A DNA stretch of 64,000 nt from Butyricimonas paravirosa. GTDB lineage: Bacteria; Bacteroidota; Bacteroidia; Bacteroidales; Marinifilaceae. A program made the translations under genes and the position numbers. Below, in pieces: positions 17,742 through 25,218 of the stretch. How positions within the stretch are numbered: position 1 is the first letter of the stretch; each line of letters opens with the position of its first letter. Under the pieces are notes generated by a model. The model searched no databases, was not told the DNA's origin, and saw only the letters and a list, made by a program, of their open reading frames with translations. The DNA lies in the NCBI RefSeq assembly GCF_032878955.1, contig NZ_CP043839.1, forward strand, positions 4,216,001-4,280,000, given 5' to 3'.

Positions 17742-18224
17742 ATGAAAAAAAGTTTTAATCAAATGATTGCTGTTGTGATGATCGCGGTGTCATCAGTGGC
17801 TTTCACAGGATGTTATGGTTCTTTTTCTTTGACTTCTAAGTTACATAACTGGAACGGACAAGTGTCTAACGCTAAATTCGTGAACGAGTTAGTATTCTTG
17901 GGATTGTGTATCCTTCCGGCATACGAGTTGTGCTGCTTGGGTGATGTCTTGATCTTCAACTCTATCGAGTTCTGGGGTGGCCAGAATCCGGTTGCCATGA
18001 AAGCCGGAGACGTGGAAGAAGGTCAAGTAATGTACGCCGGACATCCTTACCATGTAACTAAATCTTTGAATAAGATGGTAGTTGCAAGTGAAGAGACTGA
18101 TGCTGTTGCTGAATTCCAATATTTCCCGGAAGAAGAATCTTGGTATTTAATGGATGGTCAGAACAAGGCTAAGTTGATGAAAAACACGAAAAAGATGATG
18201 AAAGCTGTTGTAGCTATCGACTAA
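17742..18224 (+). CDS. DUF3332 family lipoprotein
   Basis: 160 residues. The signal peptide ends in a lipobox FTGC (Cys about 24), after which the mature protein starts CYGSFSLTSKLHNWNG, the characteristic start of DUF3332 proteins. A hydrophobic region at about 50-75 (LVFLGLCILPAYELCCLGDVLIF) suggests membrane association. Function is not known. It ends 21 bases before a strong hairpin terminator, and the 70-base gap after aspA contains TTACCTTCG, a poor match to the -7 promoter element, so it may have its own transcript. Confidence 0.85.
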   Translation: MKKSFNQMIAVVMIAVSSVAFTGCYGSFSLTSKLHNWNGQVSNAKFVNELVFLGLCILPAYELCCLGDVLIFNSIEFWGGQNPVAMKAGDVEEGQVMYAGHPYHVTKSLNKMVVASEETDAVAEFQYFPEEESWYLMDGQNKAKLMKNTKKMMKAVVAID

Positions 18225-18245
18225 TTTTTTTCGGTTCAGATAATG

Positions 18246-18274
18246 AAAGGACGTCTTCGGGCGTCCTTTTTTTT
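18246..18274 (+). terminator. Rho-independent terminator after the DUF3332 gene
   Basis: AAAGGACG (18246-18253) pairs with CGTCCTTT (18262-18269). Two further inner pairs close a TTCG loop, and the hairpin runs into a tract of eight T residues. Confidence 0.88.
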
Positions 18275-18403
18275 GTGCCTTTTTGTTGCGTGATAACGGG
18301 AATCTATTCGCCGTTTTTGTATTGGCATGTTGAAGGTAAAGGGAGAGTTCGTCGCCTGTAAATGGGGACGTGAATAAAAAATGCATTTATACTAACTGAT
18401 AAA

Positions 18404-18422
18404 ATTCGGATGAATACCGAAT
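18404..18422. other. Short inverted repeat in the recG-distal gap
   Basis: ATTCGG (18404-18409) and CCGAAT (18417-18422) form a 6-bp stem with a 7-base loop. The 18275-18675 gap has no gene that I can support. It holds this hairpin and the 11-bp array at 18470-18513. Confidence 0.35.
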
Positions 18423-18454
18423 ATAGTATTTTAATTAAATTGTAAATATACTTT

Positions 18455-18513
18455 ATGAACCTTATTATATATAAGGTTCATATAAGGTTTCTATAAGGTA
18501 TCTATAAGGTTCA
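18455..18513. repeat. Four-copy 11-bp tandem array with an inverted copy
   Basis: Four head-to-tail 11-mers, TATAAGGTTCA, TATAAGGTTTC, TATAAGGTATC and TATAAGGTTCA, occupy 18470-18513 without gaps. An inverted copy ATGAACCTTAT at 18455-18465 pairs with ATAAGGTTCAT at 18471-18481 to form an 11-bp stem with a 5-base loop. The word recurs in other gaps of this window (30340, 33830 and 58530 regions). Confidence 0.75.
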
Positions 18514-18675
18514 TGACGGTATTCGTCCGGAACAGATCTATTCATTATTATGAAATATGCCATTGCTTGGTCGCTGACTCCCATCGTCTTAGGCTTGTTC
18601 TGCTTGGATTGTTGGGTTGAACGGGCGGGGTACTTGGATGATAGTGAAAATGGAGACGTAACTGTTTTTGGGGTT

Positions 18676-20775
18676 TTAACTGATATATCTCCAGTTGATT
18701 TTAGTTTTGAAAAGACGTTTGACTTGGGTGGCAAAGGTTTGATTCTCTTCTTTTTGTAGGAGGGGATCGTCTTCCAGAATAATCGTGGCCGCTTGGGCTG
18801 CCTCGTTCAGGATACGCCCGTCCTTACCGAGATTGGCAACTCTCAGGTTGCAAGTCAACCCGCTTTGTTGTGTTCCTTCGATGTCTCCCGGACCGCGTAG
18901 TTTTAAATCGACTTCGGCAATCTCAAAGCCATCATTCGTGGAGGTCATGGTCTCGATCCTTTTACGGGACTCGTTAGACAGTTTGTAGGAGGTCATCAGA
19001 ATACAGTATGATTGTTCGGCTCCCCGTCCTACACGCCCGCGTAGCTGGTGCAATTGGGATAGTCCGAAACGTTCGGCACTTTCAATGACCATGATGGAGG
19101 CATTGGGAACATTCACCCCGACTTCGATCACGGTGGTTGCCACGAGAATACGGGTTTCTCCCGATACGAAACGCCTCATGTGTTCCTCTTTCTCTGTCGG
19201 TTTGAGTTTCCCGTGAACGATGTCCGCCGTGTACCCTAGGGGGGCAAAATAACTCATCACGTGTTCATAGCCTTCTTCTAGGTTTCGGTAATCCATCTTT
19301 TCCGATTCGGAGATCATGGGGTACACGATATAGGCTTGCCTACCGAGTTCCAGTTCTTTCTGGATGAATTTATAGACTTGCAGGCGTCTTGCCTCGAATG
19401 CATGATGTGTGGTGATAGGTTTCCGGCCGGGAGGAAGTTGGTCGATCACCGATACATCTAGATCGCCGTAGAGGGTCATGGCGAGAGTCCGGGGAATGGG
19501 AGTGGCCGTCATGACCAGCATGTGTGGGGGAATCGTGTTCTTTTGCCACAGTTTAGCTCGCTGGGCAACTCCGAAACGATGCTGCTCGTCGATAACGACA
19601 AGTCCCACGTTTTTAAAATTCACCACGTCTTCCAGTAGAGCGTGAGTCCCGATCAAGATTTGCAGACGTCCGTCGGACAGGGCCTCGTGAATGATTTCCC
19701 TTTCTTTTTTCTTGGTGGAACCTGTGAGTAGGCCGACGCTGATCGGGGTGTCCTTCAGAAGCCCGGATATGGTTTCGTAATGTTGGGTGGCGAGAATCTC
19801 CGTCGGGGCCATGATGGCGGCTTGGTAACCGTTGTCGAGGGCGATCAGCATACACATCACGGCGACAAGGGTTTTGCCGCTTCCCACGTCTCCCTGCAAC
19901 AGGCGGTTCATTTGCTTGCCGGAACCGCAATCGGAACGGATTTCTTTGATAACCCGTTTCTGCGCGTCGGTCAGAGGAAAGGGTAGGTGATTGTGGTAAA
20001 AATTGTTGAAATAATCCCCGACCGTGGTAAAGAGATGGCCTTGGAAGGCTGCCTTGCGGTTGAATTTTAGTTTCAGTATGTTGAGCTGAATGTAGAACAG
20101 CTCTTCAAATTTAAGCCGGTATTGTGCCTTGCGGAGCATATCCGGGTTTTCCGGGAAGTGGATGTTGTGCAAAGCCTCGTGCAGGTAGATCAAGTTGTGT
20201 TTTTTGATGAACCATGCCGGGAGGGTTTCTTGAATCCTGCCGTTGATAGCTTTGAAAATGTTCGCTTGTATCTTGTTGATCAGCCGGGAGGTCAGGTAAC
20301 TTTTTTTCATCTTCTCCGTGGTCGGGTAGATGGCTTGGAAACCCACGAGTTGCTTGGCACTCGTTTCGTACAGGTCCATTTCCGGGTGGACGATGTTCAT
20401 CTTGTGGTTGAAGATGGTGGGCTTGCCGAAAATCAGGTACTCCTTGTCAGGGGTGATCTGGCTGGAGAGGTATTTGTGGCCCGTGAACCACACGAGTTCC
20501 AATTCCCCGGTTCCGTCGTAGGCCGTGGCGACCATGCGCGTCTGTTTGCCCACGCCGACGGACGTGAGGTTCGTGATTTTAGCTTTTACCTGAATGTAGG
20601 GGAGGTCTGATGTAAGTTCCCGGATCGTGTAGACACGGGTCCGGTCAATGTATTTGTAGGGGATGTAATAGAGCATATCCTCGTAGCTTTGGATGCCCAT
20701 TTCCTGCTCCAGCAACGAGGCTCTTTTCTCTCCAACACCCGGTACGAATTTTATGTTCAGTCCTGCCAGTTCCAA
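18676..20775 (-). CDS. recG: ATP-dependent DNA helicase RecG
   Basis: 699 residues, normal for RecG, which reverses stalled replication forks and processes branched DNA. The N-terminal wedge/OB domain (residues about 1-260) contains PGVGEKRASLL and an OB-fold with VKAKITNL. The helicase core has Walker A GDVGSGKT at about 294-301, DEQH near 395 (motif II) and MTATPIPRT (motif III). The C-terminal helicase part has VATTVIEVGVNVPNA and QLRGRVGRG (motif VI). The frame opens with a TTG at 20775 and no nearer ATG fits the fold, so a TTG start is likely. The gene stands alone on its strand. Confidence 0.93.
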   Translation of the reverse strand: MELAGLNIKFVPGVGEKRASLLEQEMGIQSYEDMLYYIPYKYIDRTRVYTIRELTSDLPYIQVKAKITNLTSVGVGKQTRMVATAYDGTGELELVWFTGHKYLSSQITPDKEYLIFGKPTIFNHKMNIVHPEMDLYETSAKQLVGFQAIYPTTEKMKKSYLTSRLINKIQANIFKAINGRIQETLPAWFIKKHNLIYLHEALHNIHFPENPDMLRKAQYRLKFEELFYIQLNILKLKFNRKAAFQGHLFTTVGDYFNNFYHNHLPFPLTDAQKRVIKEIRSDCGSGKQMNRLLQGDVGSGKTLVAVMCMLIALDNGYQAAIMAPTEILATQHYETISGLLKDTPISVGLLTGSTKKKEREIIHEALSDGRLQILIGTHALLEDVVNFKNVGLVVIDEQHRFGVAQRAKLWQKNTIPPHMLVMTATPIPRTLAMTLYGDLDVSVIDQLPPGRKPITTHHAFEARRLQVYKFIQKELELGRQAYIVYPMISESEKMDYRNLEEGYEHVMSYFAPLGYTADIVHGKLKPTEKEEHMRRFVSGETRILVATTVIEVGVNVPNASIMVIESAERFGLSQLHQLRGRVGRGAEQSYCILMTSYKLSNESRKRIETMTSTNDGFEIAEVDLKLRGPGDIEGTQQSGLTCNLRVANLGKDGRILNEAAQAATIILEDDPLLQKEENQTFATQVKRLFKTKINWRYIS

Positions 20776-20901
20776 AATACAAGTTTTCGATGGTTCATTT
20801 CTCGAACGAAAGTAAAAAAAATAGATGACTTTAGTTGAGCATATCGGGAATAAATTTTAATTTCGTGGAATAAATAATTTGGACAGACAGTTTACCGGGA
20901 G

Positions 20902-21522
20902 ATGTATAATTATTTAAAACAACGATTTAAACATGCCATTCGTTTTCGACATAAAAGGGGATACGGGGTACATTCCCCGTTCGTTTTTGATTTGATCACG
21001 AATGTAATAAAGGAAAAAGCGGTTTATTACGATTTTGAACGAATTGAATCGAAGGGAAATATTCGGGAGAAAGAGCGGAAATTGTATCGTTTGCTTTTTC
21101 GTTTGGCAGAATATTTTTCTTACCGGAATGTGCTGTGCGTCGGGGTTCGATCGCCGTGGGTTTCCATGTATCTGGCGGCTGTTTCGAAACAGATGGTGTT
21201 GTTGAACGGGGGACGTGCTTGTCCGGGGGGCGAGTACACGGAACAGGTGAAGCCGGGAGATTTGAAAGGTCGCGAGATCGATATGGTTTTCTTGGGGAGA
21301 GCGTTCGAGGAGGATTGGGATGAAACTTGGGAAGAGGTTTTGCGAGTGCGCAGGCGAGGCCCGCTATGTATAGTGATTAAAGATATTTACAAGGGGCGCT
21401 TCAATTCTTTGGCATGGAGACAATTGAGGCAGGAGGGAACGGTTTCGATCGACATGATGTGGTACGGGGTCGTGTTCTTTGACACGAGATTGCAGAAGGG
21501 AAGGTATAATGTGATTATTTAA
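20902..21522 (+). CDS. Conserved hypothetical protein, degenerate methyltransferase-like
   Basis: 206 residues. The start YNYLKQRFKHAIRFRHKRGYGVHSPFVFDLITNVI is a pattern I associate with Bacteroidales proteins often labelled SAM-dependent methyltransferase. The Rossmann-type glycine motif is weak here (VLCVGVRSPWVSMYLA near 76), and there is no clear DxGxGxG, so catalysis is doubtful. It is cytosolic, with no signal peptide. It is followed by a low-complexity repeat of AAAAGTTAAAAGCT words and then the adenosyltransferase gene. Function not established. Confidence 0.55.
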   Translation: MYNYLKQRFKHAIRFRHKRGYGVHSPFVFDLITNVIKEKAVYYDFERIESKGNIREKERKLYRLLFRLAEYFSYRNVLCVGVRSPWVSMYLAAVSKQMVLLNGGRACPGGEYTEQVKPGDLKGREIDMVFLGRAFEEDWDETWEEVLRVRRRGPLCIVIKDIYKGRFNSLAWRQLRQEGTVSIDMMWYGVVFFDTRLQKGRYNVII

Positions 21523-21523
21523 G

Positions 21524-21570
21524 TTAAAAGTTAAGAGCTAAAAGCTAAAAGTTAAAAGCTAAAAGTTAGA
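21524..21570. repeat. Low-complexity AAAGTTAAAAGCT word repeat
   Basis: The stretch after the previous stop repeats variants of AGTTAAAAGCTAAA several times. A similar run (AAGTTAAAAATTAAAAG) lies at 33133-33165 before the GH3-like gene. These are intergenic words without coding potential. Confidence 0.6.
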
Positions 21571-21619
21571 ATGGAAGGGGTAGGGTTTGTGCGGTTGGAA
21601 TCTAAAATTTAAAATTAGT

Positions 21620-22171
21620 ATGAAGGTTTACACGAAAACAGGAGATAAGGGGACGACGGCTTTGATCGGGGGAACCCGGGTGGCAAAGAATAACGTGAGG
21701 TTAGAGGCTTACGGAGGTGTTGACGAGTTGAACAGTCATTTGGGGATGATTCGGTCGTACCCGATTGATGGGGAGAGCGTGAAACAGTTGATCGAGATTC
21801 AAAACGTGTTGTTCGTGGTCGGGGCAAACTTGGCGACGGACACGGCGGTGAGTAATATGCAGAAAAAATTGCCTTGCACGGATGAGGACGTGGCTTTTTT
21901 GGAGAGGGCGATAGACAAGATGGACGAGGAGTTGCCGCCACTGCAATATTTTGTGTTGCCGGGAGGACGGCCGGAGGTGTCGGCTTGTCATATTGCCCGT
22001 ACGGTTTGCCGTCGGGTGGAACGCCGGATTATTGATATGAGCGAGGAAATAGAGGTGGAGGATATTATCGTGCGGTATGTGAATCGCCTTTCCGATTATT
22101 TGTTCGTGCTAGGGCGTAAGCTGGCAAAGGATTGTGGGCTGGAAGAGGTGAAATGGGTGCCGAGAAATTGA
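21620..22171 (+). CDS. Cob(I)yrinic acid a,c-diamide adenosyltransferase, PduO type
   Basis: 183 residues from the ATG at 21620; an upstream in-frame extension to 21587 overlaps repeat DNA and is not used. It adenosylates cob(I)alamin with ATP to make coenzyme B12. Motifs of the PduO family are clear: KVYTKTGDKGTTALIGGTRV at the N-terminus (ATP loop), GGVDELNSHLG at about 31-41, and RRVERR with NRLSDYLFVLGR near the C-terminus. B12 is needed by methylmalonyl-CoA mutase in propionate-forming Bacteroidota. It runs into the DUF2461 gene, so they may be co-transcribed. Confidence 0.9.
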   Translation: MKVYTKTGDKGTTALIGGTRVAKNNVRLEAYGGVDELNSHLGMIRSYPIDGESVKQLIEIQNVLFVVGANLATDTAVSNMQKKLPCTDEDVAFLERAIDKMDEELPPLQYFVLPGGRPEVSACHIARTVCRRVERRIIDMSEEIEVEDIIVRYVNRLSDYLFVLGRKLAKDCGLEEVKWVPRN

Positions 22172-22197
22172 AAATTGAAAATGGAGAATTGAAAATG
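22165..22197. repeat. ATTGAAAATGGAGAATTG-type word repeat at a gene start
   Basis: Variants of AAATTGAAAATTG and ATGGAGAATTG are packed just before the DUF2461 start. The same word family occurs at 27703-27736, 60900-60985 and 62795-62826. Confidence 0.6.
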
Positions 22198-22884
22198 AAA
22201 GAACCTGTAACTTGTAACTTTTCAATGGCGGAAGTGTTCCGGTTTTTGGAAGAGCTGAGGGAGAATAATAACCGGGAGTGGTTTAATGCGCATAAGGAGT
22301 GGTATTTGGCTGTAAAGGCCGGACATGAGGATTTCATTAACCGGGTAATTCCGGCATTGGCTGTGACGGAGCCGGAGGTAGATGGGTTGACGGCGAAAGA
22401 TTGTATTTTCAGAATTTACCGGGATGTCCGGTTTTCACCCAATAAGGAACCTTATAAGACGCATATCGGGGCATACATGGTGAAGGGTGGTAAGCAAAGT
22501 CCCCGGGCGGGATATTACGTGCATATAGAACCGGGGAATTGTATGATAGGGGGTGGAATTTGGTGTCCGGAACCATCGTTGCTGAAGGCTTTGCGGAAAG
22601 ACGTGTATGATAATATAGATGAGTTTACGGGAATTATCCGGGATGCGGAGTTCCAAAAACATTACGTGTTGGAGGGGGAGAAGTTGAAAAAGGTGCCTGC
22701 ACCTTTTCCTGCCGATTTTCCGGAAGGGGATTTGTTGAAATACAAATCTTACACGGTATCGAATTATGTTCCCGATTCGTTTTTCGAGGGGGAGGACGTG
22801 GTTGAACGGTGTGTGGAGCGACTTTTACTGATGCAGCCTTTTAATCGCTTTTTGAATTACACGGTGGAGGAAACGTGGAGGTGA
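22195..22884 (+). CDS. DUF2461 domain-containing protein
   Basis: 229 residues from the ATG at 22195. The frame continues upstream (ATG 22153, GTG 22132), but that extension is encoded by the AATTGAAAATGGAGAATTG repeat and reads KLKIENGELKM, so it is rejected. The family pattern is FLEELRENNNREWFNAHK, then IFRIYRDVRFSPNKEPYKTHIGAYM, followed by a glycine-rich GGGIWCPEP. DUF2461 proteins are widespread and uncharacterised. Cytosolic, no signal. It follows the adenosyltransferase by 23 bases. Confidence 0.87.
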   Translation: MKEPVTCNFSMAEVFRFLEELRENNNREWFNAHKEWYLAVKAGHEDFINRVIPALAVTEPEVDGLTAKDCIFRIYRDVRFSPNKEPYKTHIGAYMVKGGKQSPRAGYYVHIEPGNCMIGGGIWCPEPSLLKALRKDVYDNIDEFTGIIRDAEFQKHYVLEGEKLKKVPAPFPADFPEGDLLKYKSYTVSNYVPDSFFEGEDVVERCVERLLLMQPFNRFLNYTVEETWR

Positions 22885-22947
22885 TCTCAGGGTGGTTGCA
22901 GGTTGCAAGTTTCAGGTTAAAAAGAGGGGAATTTGTGGCTGAATTGC

Positions 22948-22978
22948 TTTGATAATAAGGGGAAAAGTCGTATATTTG
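22948..22978 (+). promoter_or_regulatory. Promoter of the antitoxin-like small gene
   Basis: TTTG at 22948-22951 and TATATTTG at 22971-22978 are separated by exactly 19 bases, an excellent match to the Bacteroidota -33/-7 pair. The first ATG of the small gene is only 4 bases past the -7 element. The transcript would therefore be leaderless or initiate at the second ATG (23004). Confidence 0.75.
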
Positions 22979-22982
22979 TAAT

Positions 22983-23156
22983 ATGGAAAAAATAAAAGAA
23001 AAGATGCCGCAGCTTGTAAAAAATGCCACGGTTCGGGAAGAGATTTTGCAAGGAATGATTACCTCGTTTCAACTGGAAGGGATAAAGATTTCCCAAGAAA
23101 CTGCTTATACTATTTTGGAGCGGGTGGATTTGAAGCTTAAAATGTGTAAGCGATAA
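22983..23156 (+). CDS. Small VbhA-like antitoxin of the Fic protein
   Basis: 57 residues from the ATG at 22983, or 50 from 23004. It carries SFQLEG at residues 28-33, which fits the Fic-inhibitory motif (S/T)xxxE(G/N), with Glu32 able to block the Fic ATP site. The order RxE, a helix, S-F-Q-L-E-G, then SQETA resembles VbhA-like antitoxins (SVRLEG then PSEEA). It is convergent with and overlaps by 20 bases the fic gene at 23137-23712. Known VbhA genes sit upstream of and on the same strand as fic, so this tail-to-tail layout is unusual. It has its own strong promoter. The role is inferred from motif and neighbour. Confidence 0.65.
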   Translation: MEKIKEKMPQLVKNATVREEILQGMITSFQLEGIKISQETAYTILERVDLKLKMCKR

Positions 23157-23712
23157 TCTGCTCCATTCTGGAGTAGTCTTTTCGTGCTACTTGCTGAACA
23201 GCGATAATATATTCATTAAAATCAATCCTTTTGAAGTTTAAGCCGGGATAACCTTGTTTTCGTGCCATGAGGTTGGCGAGAATACGGGATGTTCTGCCGT
23301 TGCCTTCCCGGAACGGGTGGATGAAGAGTAATTCACCGTGTACTTTGGCGATGTCTTTTATCAGAGCTTGTTGACTGGTGTAGTGATCAGGGAGTTGGGA
23401 AAGAATTTCTTCTTCGAAAATGCGCATACTATCCGGGATAAATCTTCCGGCCGGGAACACGAATCCGCCTTTGGAAATGTTGACGGAACGGAAACGCCCG
23501 GCAAAGGAGTAGAGTTCTTTTAGCGCCGTACGGTGAATGTCACAGATGTATTTGACTGAAAATTTTGTCTTGGGCGTTAGCTTTTCCGTGAACAAGATTT
23601 CCGCCATCAAGAAGCCTTCGAACTCCGCATTATGAAGAGTCTCTTCGTCCGTGATTCCGAGTAAATTCGGGAGAATTTCTCCCTCTTCGCCATTGGTAGT
23701 GTATCTGTTCAT
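23137..23712 (-). CDS. Fic-family AMP-transferase (toxin)
   Basis: 191 residues from the ATG at 23712; a TTG at 23730 gives six more. The Fic active-site loop HPFREGNGRTSR is at about 130-141 with catalytic His, and the upstream FAGRFRSVNISKGG forms the flap. Fic proteins transfer AMP from ATP to hydroxyl side chains of targets and are toxic unless an alpha-inhibitory helix with an S/TxxxEG motif is present. This protein has no such motif of its own near the N-terminus, consistent with class I, where the helix is on a separate antitoxin. The convergent small gene supplies a candidate. Targets unknown. Confidence 0.87.
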   Translation of the reverse strand: MNRYTTNGEEGEILPNLLGITDEETLHNAEFEGFLMAEILFTEKLTPKTKFSVKYICDIHRTALKELYSFAGRFRSVNISKGGFVFPAGRFIPDSMRIFEEEILSQLPDHYTSQQALIKDIAKVHGELLFIHPFREGNGRTSRILANLMARKQGYPGLNFKRIDFNEYIIAVQQVARKDYSRMEQIIAYTF

Positions 23713-23765
23713 GGCCTTGATTTTTAACAAAGTTATAGAAATCCGTCAATTACTCCAAATTTATT

Positions 23766-23935
23766 TGTGATTTATGATTTATGATTTATGCTAAAGCCTT
23801 ATCTTTGTGCATTCGGCAAGGCCGAGTTACAAGTTGACAGGTTGCAAGTTACAAGTTCTTGGGAATAATAACGCACCTGCCGATGAACGTGTCGGGATTC
23901 AACTTGTAACCTGTAACTTGTAAACTTGTAACTAA
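23766..23935. repeat. Intergenic word repeats and imperfect inverted repeat
   Basis: GATTTATGATTTATGATTTATG is a 9-bp unit repeated from about 23769. Then AGTTACAAGTTGACAGG and GCAAGTTACAAGTT (23825-23855) pair imperfectly with AACTTGTAACCTGTAACTTG (23901-23920) and a further AACTTGTAAC. The whole ~170-base block lies between fic and purD and is not coding. Confidence 0.6.
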
Positions 23936-23941
23936 AATAGG

Positions 23942-25210
23942 ATGAAAGTATTATTATTGGGTAGCGGTGGACGCGAACATGCGTTGGCGTGGAAAATAAA
24001 TCAGAGTGAAAGATTAACAAAGTTATATGTTGCTCCGGGAAATGCCGGGACGGCAGAGATAGCTGAAAATGTAAATATCAAGGTAACGGATTTCGAGGCG
24101 TTGGCGACTTTCGTGGAGAATAACGCTATCGATATGCTGGTTGTCGGACCGGAAGATCCTCTGGTGGAGGGTATTCGGGATTATTTTGAGGCAGACGCTC
24201 GTTTTGCCCGACTGATGATCGTGGGACCGGGAAAAGCGGGTGCTATTCTGGAAGGAAGTAAGGATTTTGCGAAGGAATTTATGTTCCGCCACCATATCCC
24301 GACAGCCGGTTATTTGACGGTGACGAAGGATAATCTTGAAAAAGGGTTTGCTTTTTTGGAGACGTTGAAACCGCCTTACGTGTTGAAAGCGGACGGGTTG
24401 GCAGCCGGGAAAGGCGTGTTGATTCTGGATAATTTGGAAGAGGCGAAGAGGGAGTTGGAGTTGATGTTGGGAGGAAAGTTCGGGAAGGCCGGGAATCAGG
24501 TGGTGATCGAGGAGTATTTGAAAGGTATAGAGCTTTCCGTGTTCGCGCTGACGGATGGGAGAAGTTATAAAATATTGGGTTCTGCCAAAGACTACAAGCG
24601 TATTGGTGAGGGTGATATGGGGTTGAACACGGGTGGTATGGGTGCCGTTTCTCCGGTGCCGTTTGCCAATGAAGAGTTCAACCGGAAGGTGGAAGAGCGG
24701 GTGGTGCGCCCCACGATCGAGGGATTACAAAAAGACGGGATTGACTACAAAGGATTTGTCTTTTTCGGCCTAATGAATGTTGGTGGTGATCCTTACGTGA
24801 TCGAGTATAACGTGCGTATGGGAGACCCGGAGACGGAAGTGGTGATGCCGAGATTGAAAACGGATATTTTGTCTCTTTTCGAGGCGATGGCCAAGGGGGA
24901 GCTGGAACAGGCGGCGTTCGAACTGGATGATCGTTTCTGTACGACCGTGATGCTTGTTTCTCAAGGGTATCCCGGGGATTACGAGAAAGGAAAGGAGATC
25001 ACGGGTGTACCGGACGTGAAGGGGAGTATCGTGTTCCATGCGGGGACGAAGTTGGCAGACGGGAAGGTCGTGACGAACGGGGGACGCGTGATTGCCGTGA
25101 GTTCGTTCGGGAAGACAATGCGGGAGGCTTTGGCCCAGTCTTACGAGAACGTGGCCAAGATTCATTTCGACGGGATGAATTTCAGAAGAGATATAGGTTT
25201 TGATTTGTAA
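23942..25210 (+). CDS. purD: Phosphoribosylamine-glycine ligase
   Basis: 422 residues, standard GARS length. It ligates phosphoribosylamine and glycine with ATP in de novo purine synthesis. The N-terminal fold starts with MKVLLLGSGGREHALAWK. The ATP-grasp part contains PPYVLKADGLAAGKGV (about 136-151) and EYLKGIELSVFALTDG. The catalytic/metal site is marked by GMGAVSP and YNVRMGDPETEVV. No other pur gene is adjacent, so it is not in a purine operon. It begins 7 bases after a repeat block and precedes the membrane-protein gene by 8 bases. Confidence 0.95.
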   Translation: MKVLLLGSGGREHALAWKINQSERLTKLYVAPGNAGTAEIAENVNIKVTDFEALATFVENNAIDMLVVGPEDPLVEGIRDYFEADARFARLMIVGPGKAGAILEGSKDFAKEFMFRHHIPTAGYLTVTKDNLEKGFAFLETLKPPYVLKADGLAAGKGVLILDNLEEAKRELELMLGGKFGKAGNQVVIEEYLKGIELSVFALTDGRSYKILGSAKDYKRIGEGDMGLNTGGMGAVSPVPFANEEFNRKVEERVVRPTIEGLQKDGIDYKGFVFFGLMNVGGDPYVIEYNVRMGDPETEVVMPRLKTDILSLFEAMAKGELEQAAFELDDRFCTTVMLVSQGYPGDYEKGKEITGVPDVKGSIVFHAGTKLADGKVVTNGGRVIAVSSFGKTMREALAQSYENVAKIHFDGMNFRRDIGFDL

Positions 25211-25218
25211 AATGGTGG

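Noticed and set aside
18465..18759. Open frames on both strands in the recG-distal gap
   Set aside because: The minus-strand frame is coded by the 11-bp tandem array and by recG's antisense. The plus-strand frame (18550-18759) overlaps the end of recG in antisense and shows no family pattern.
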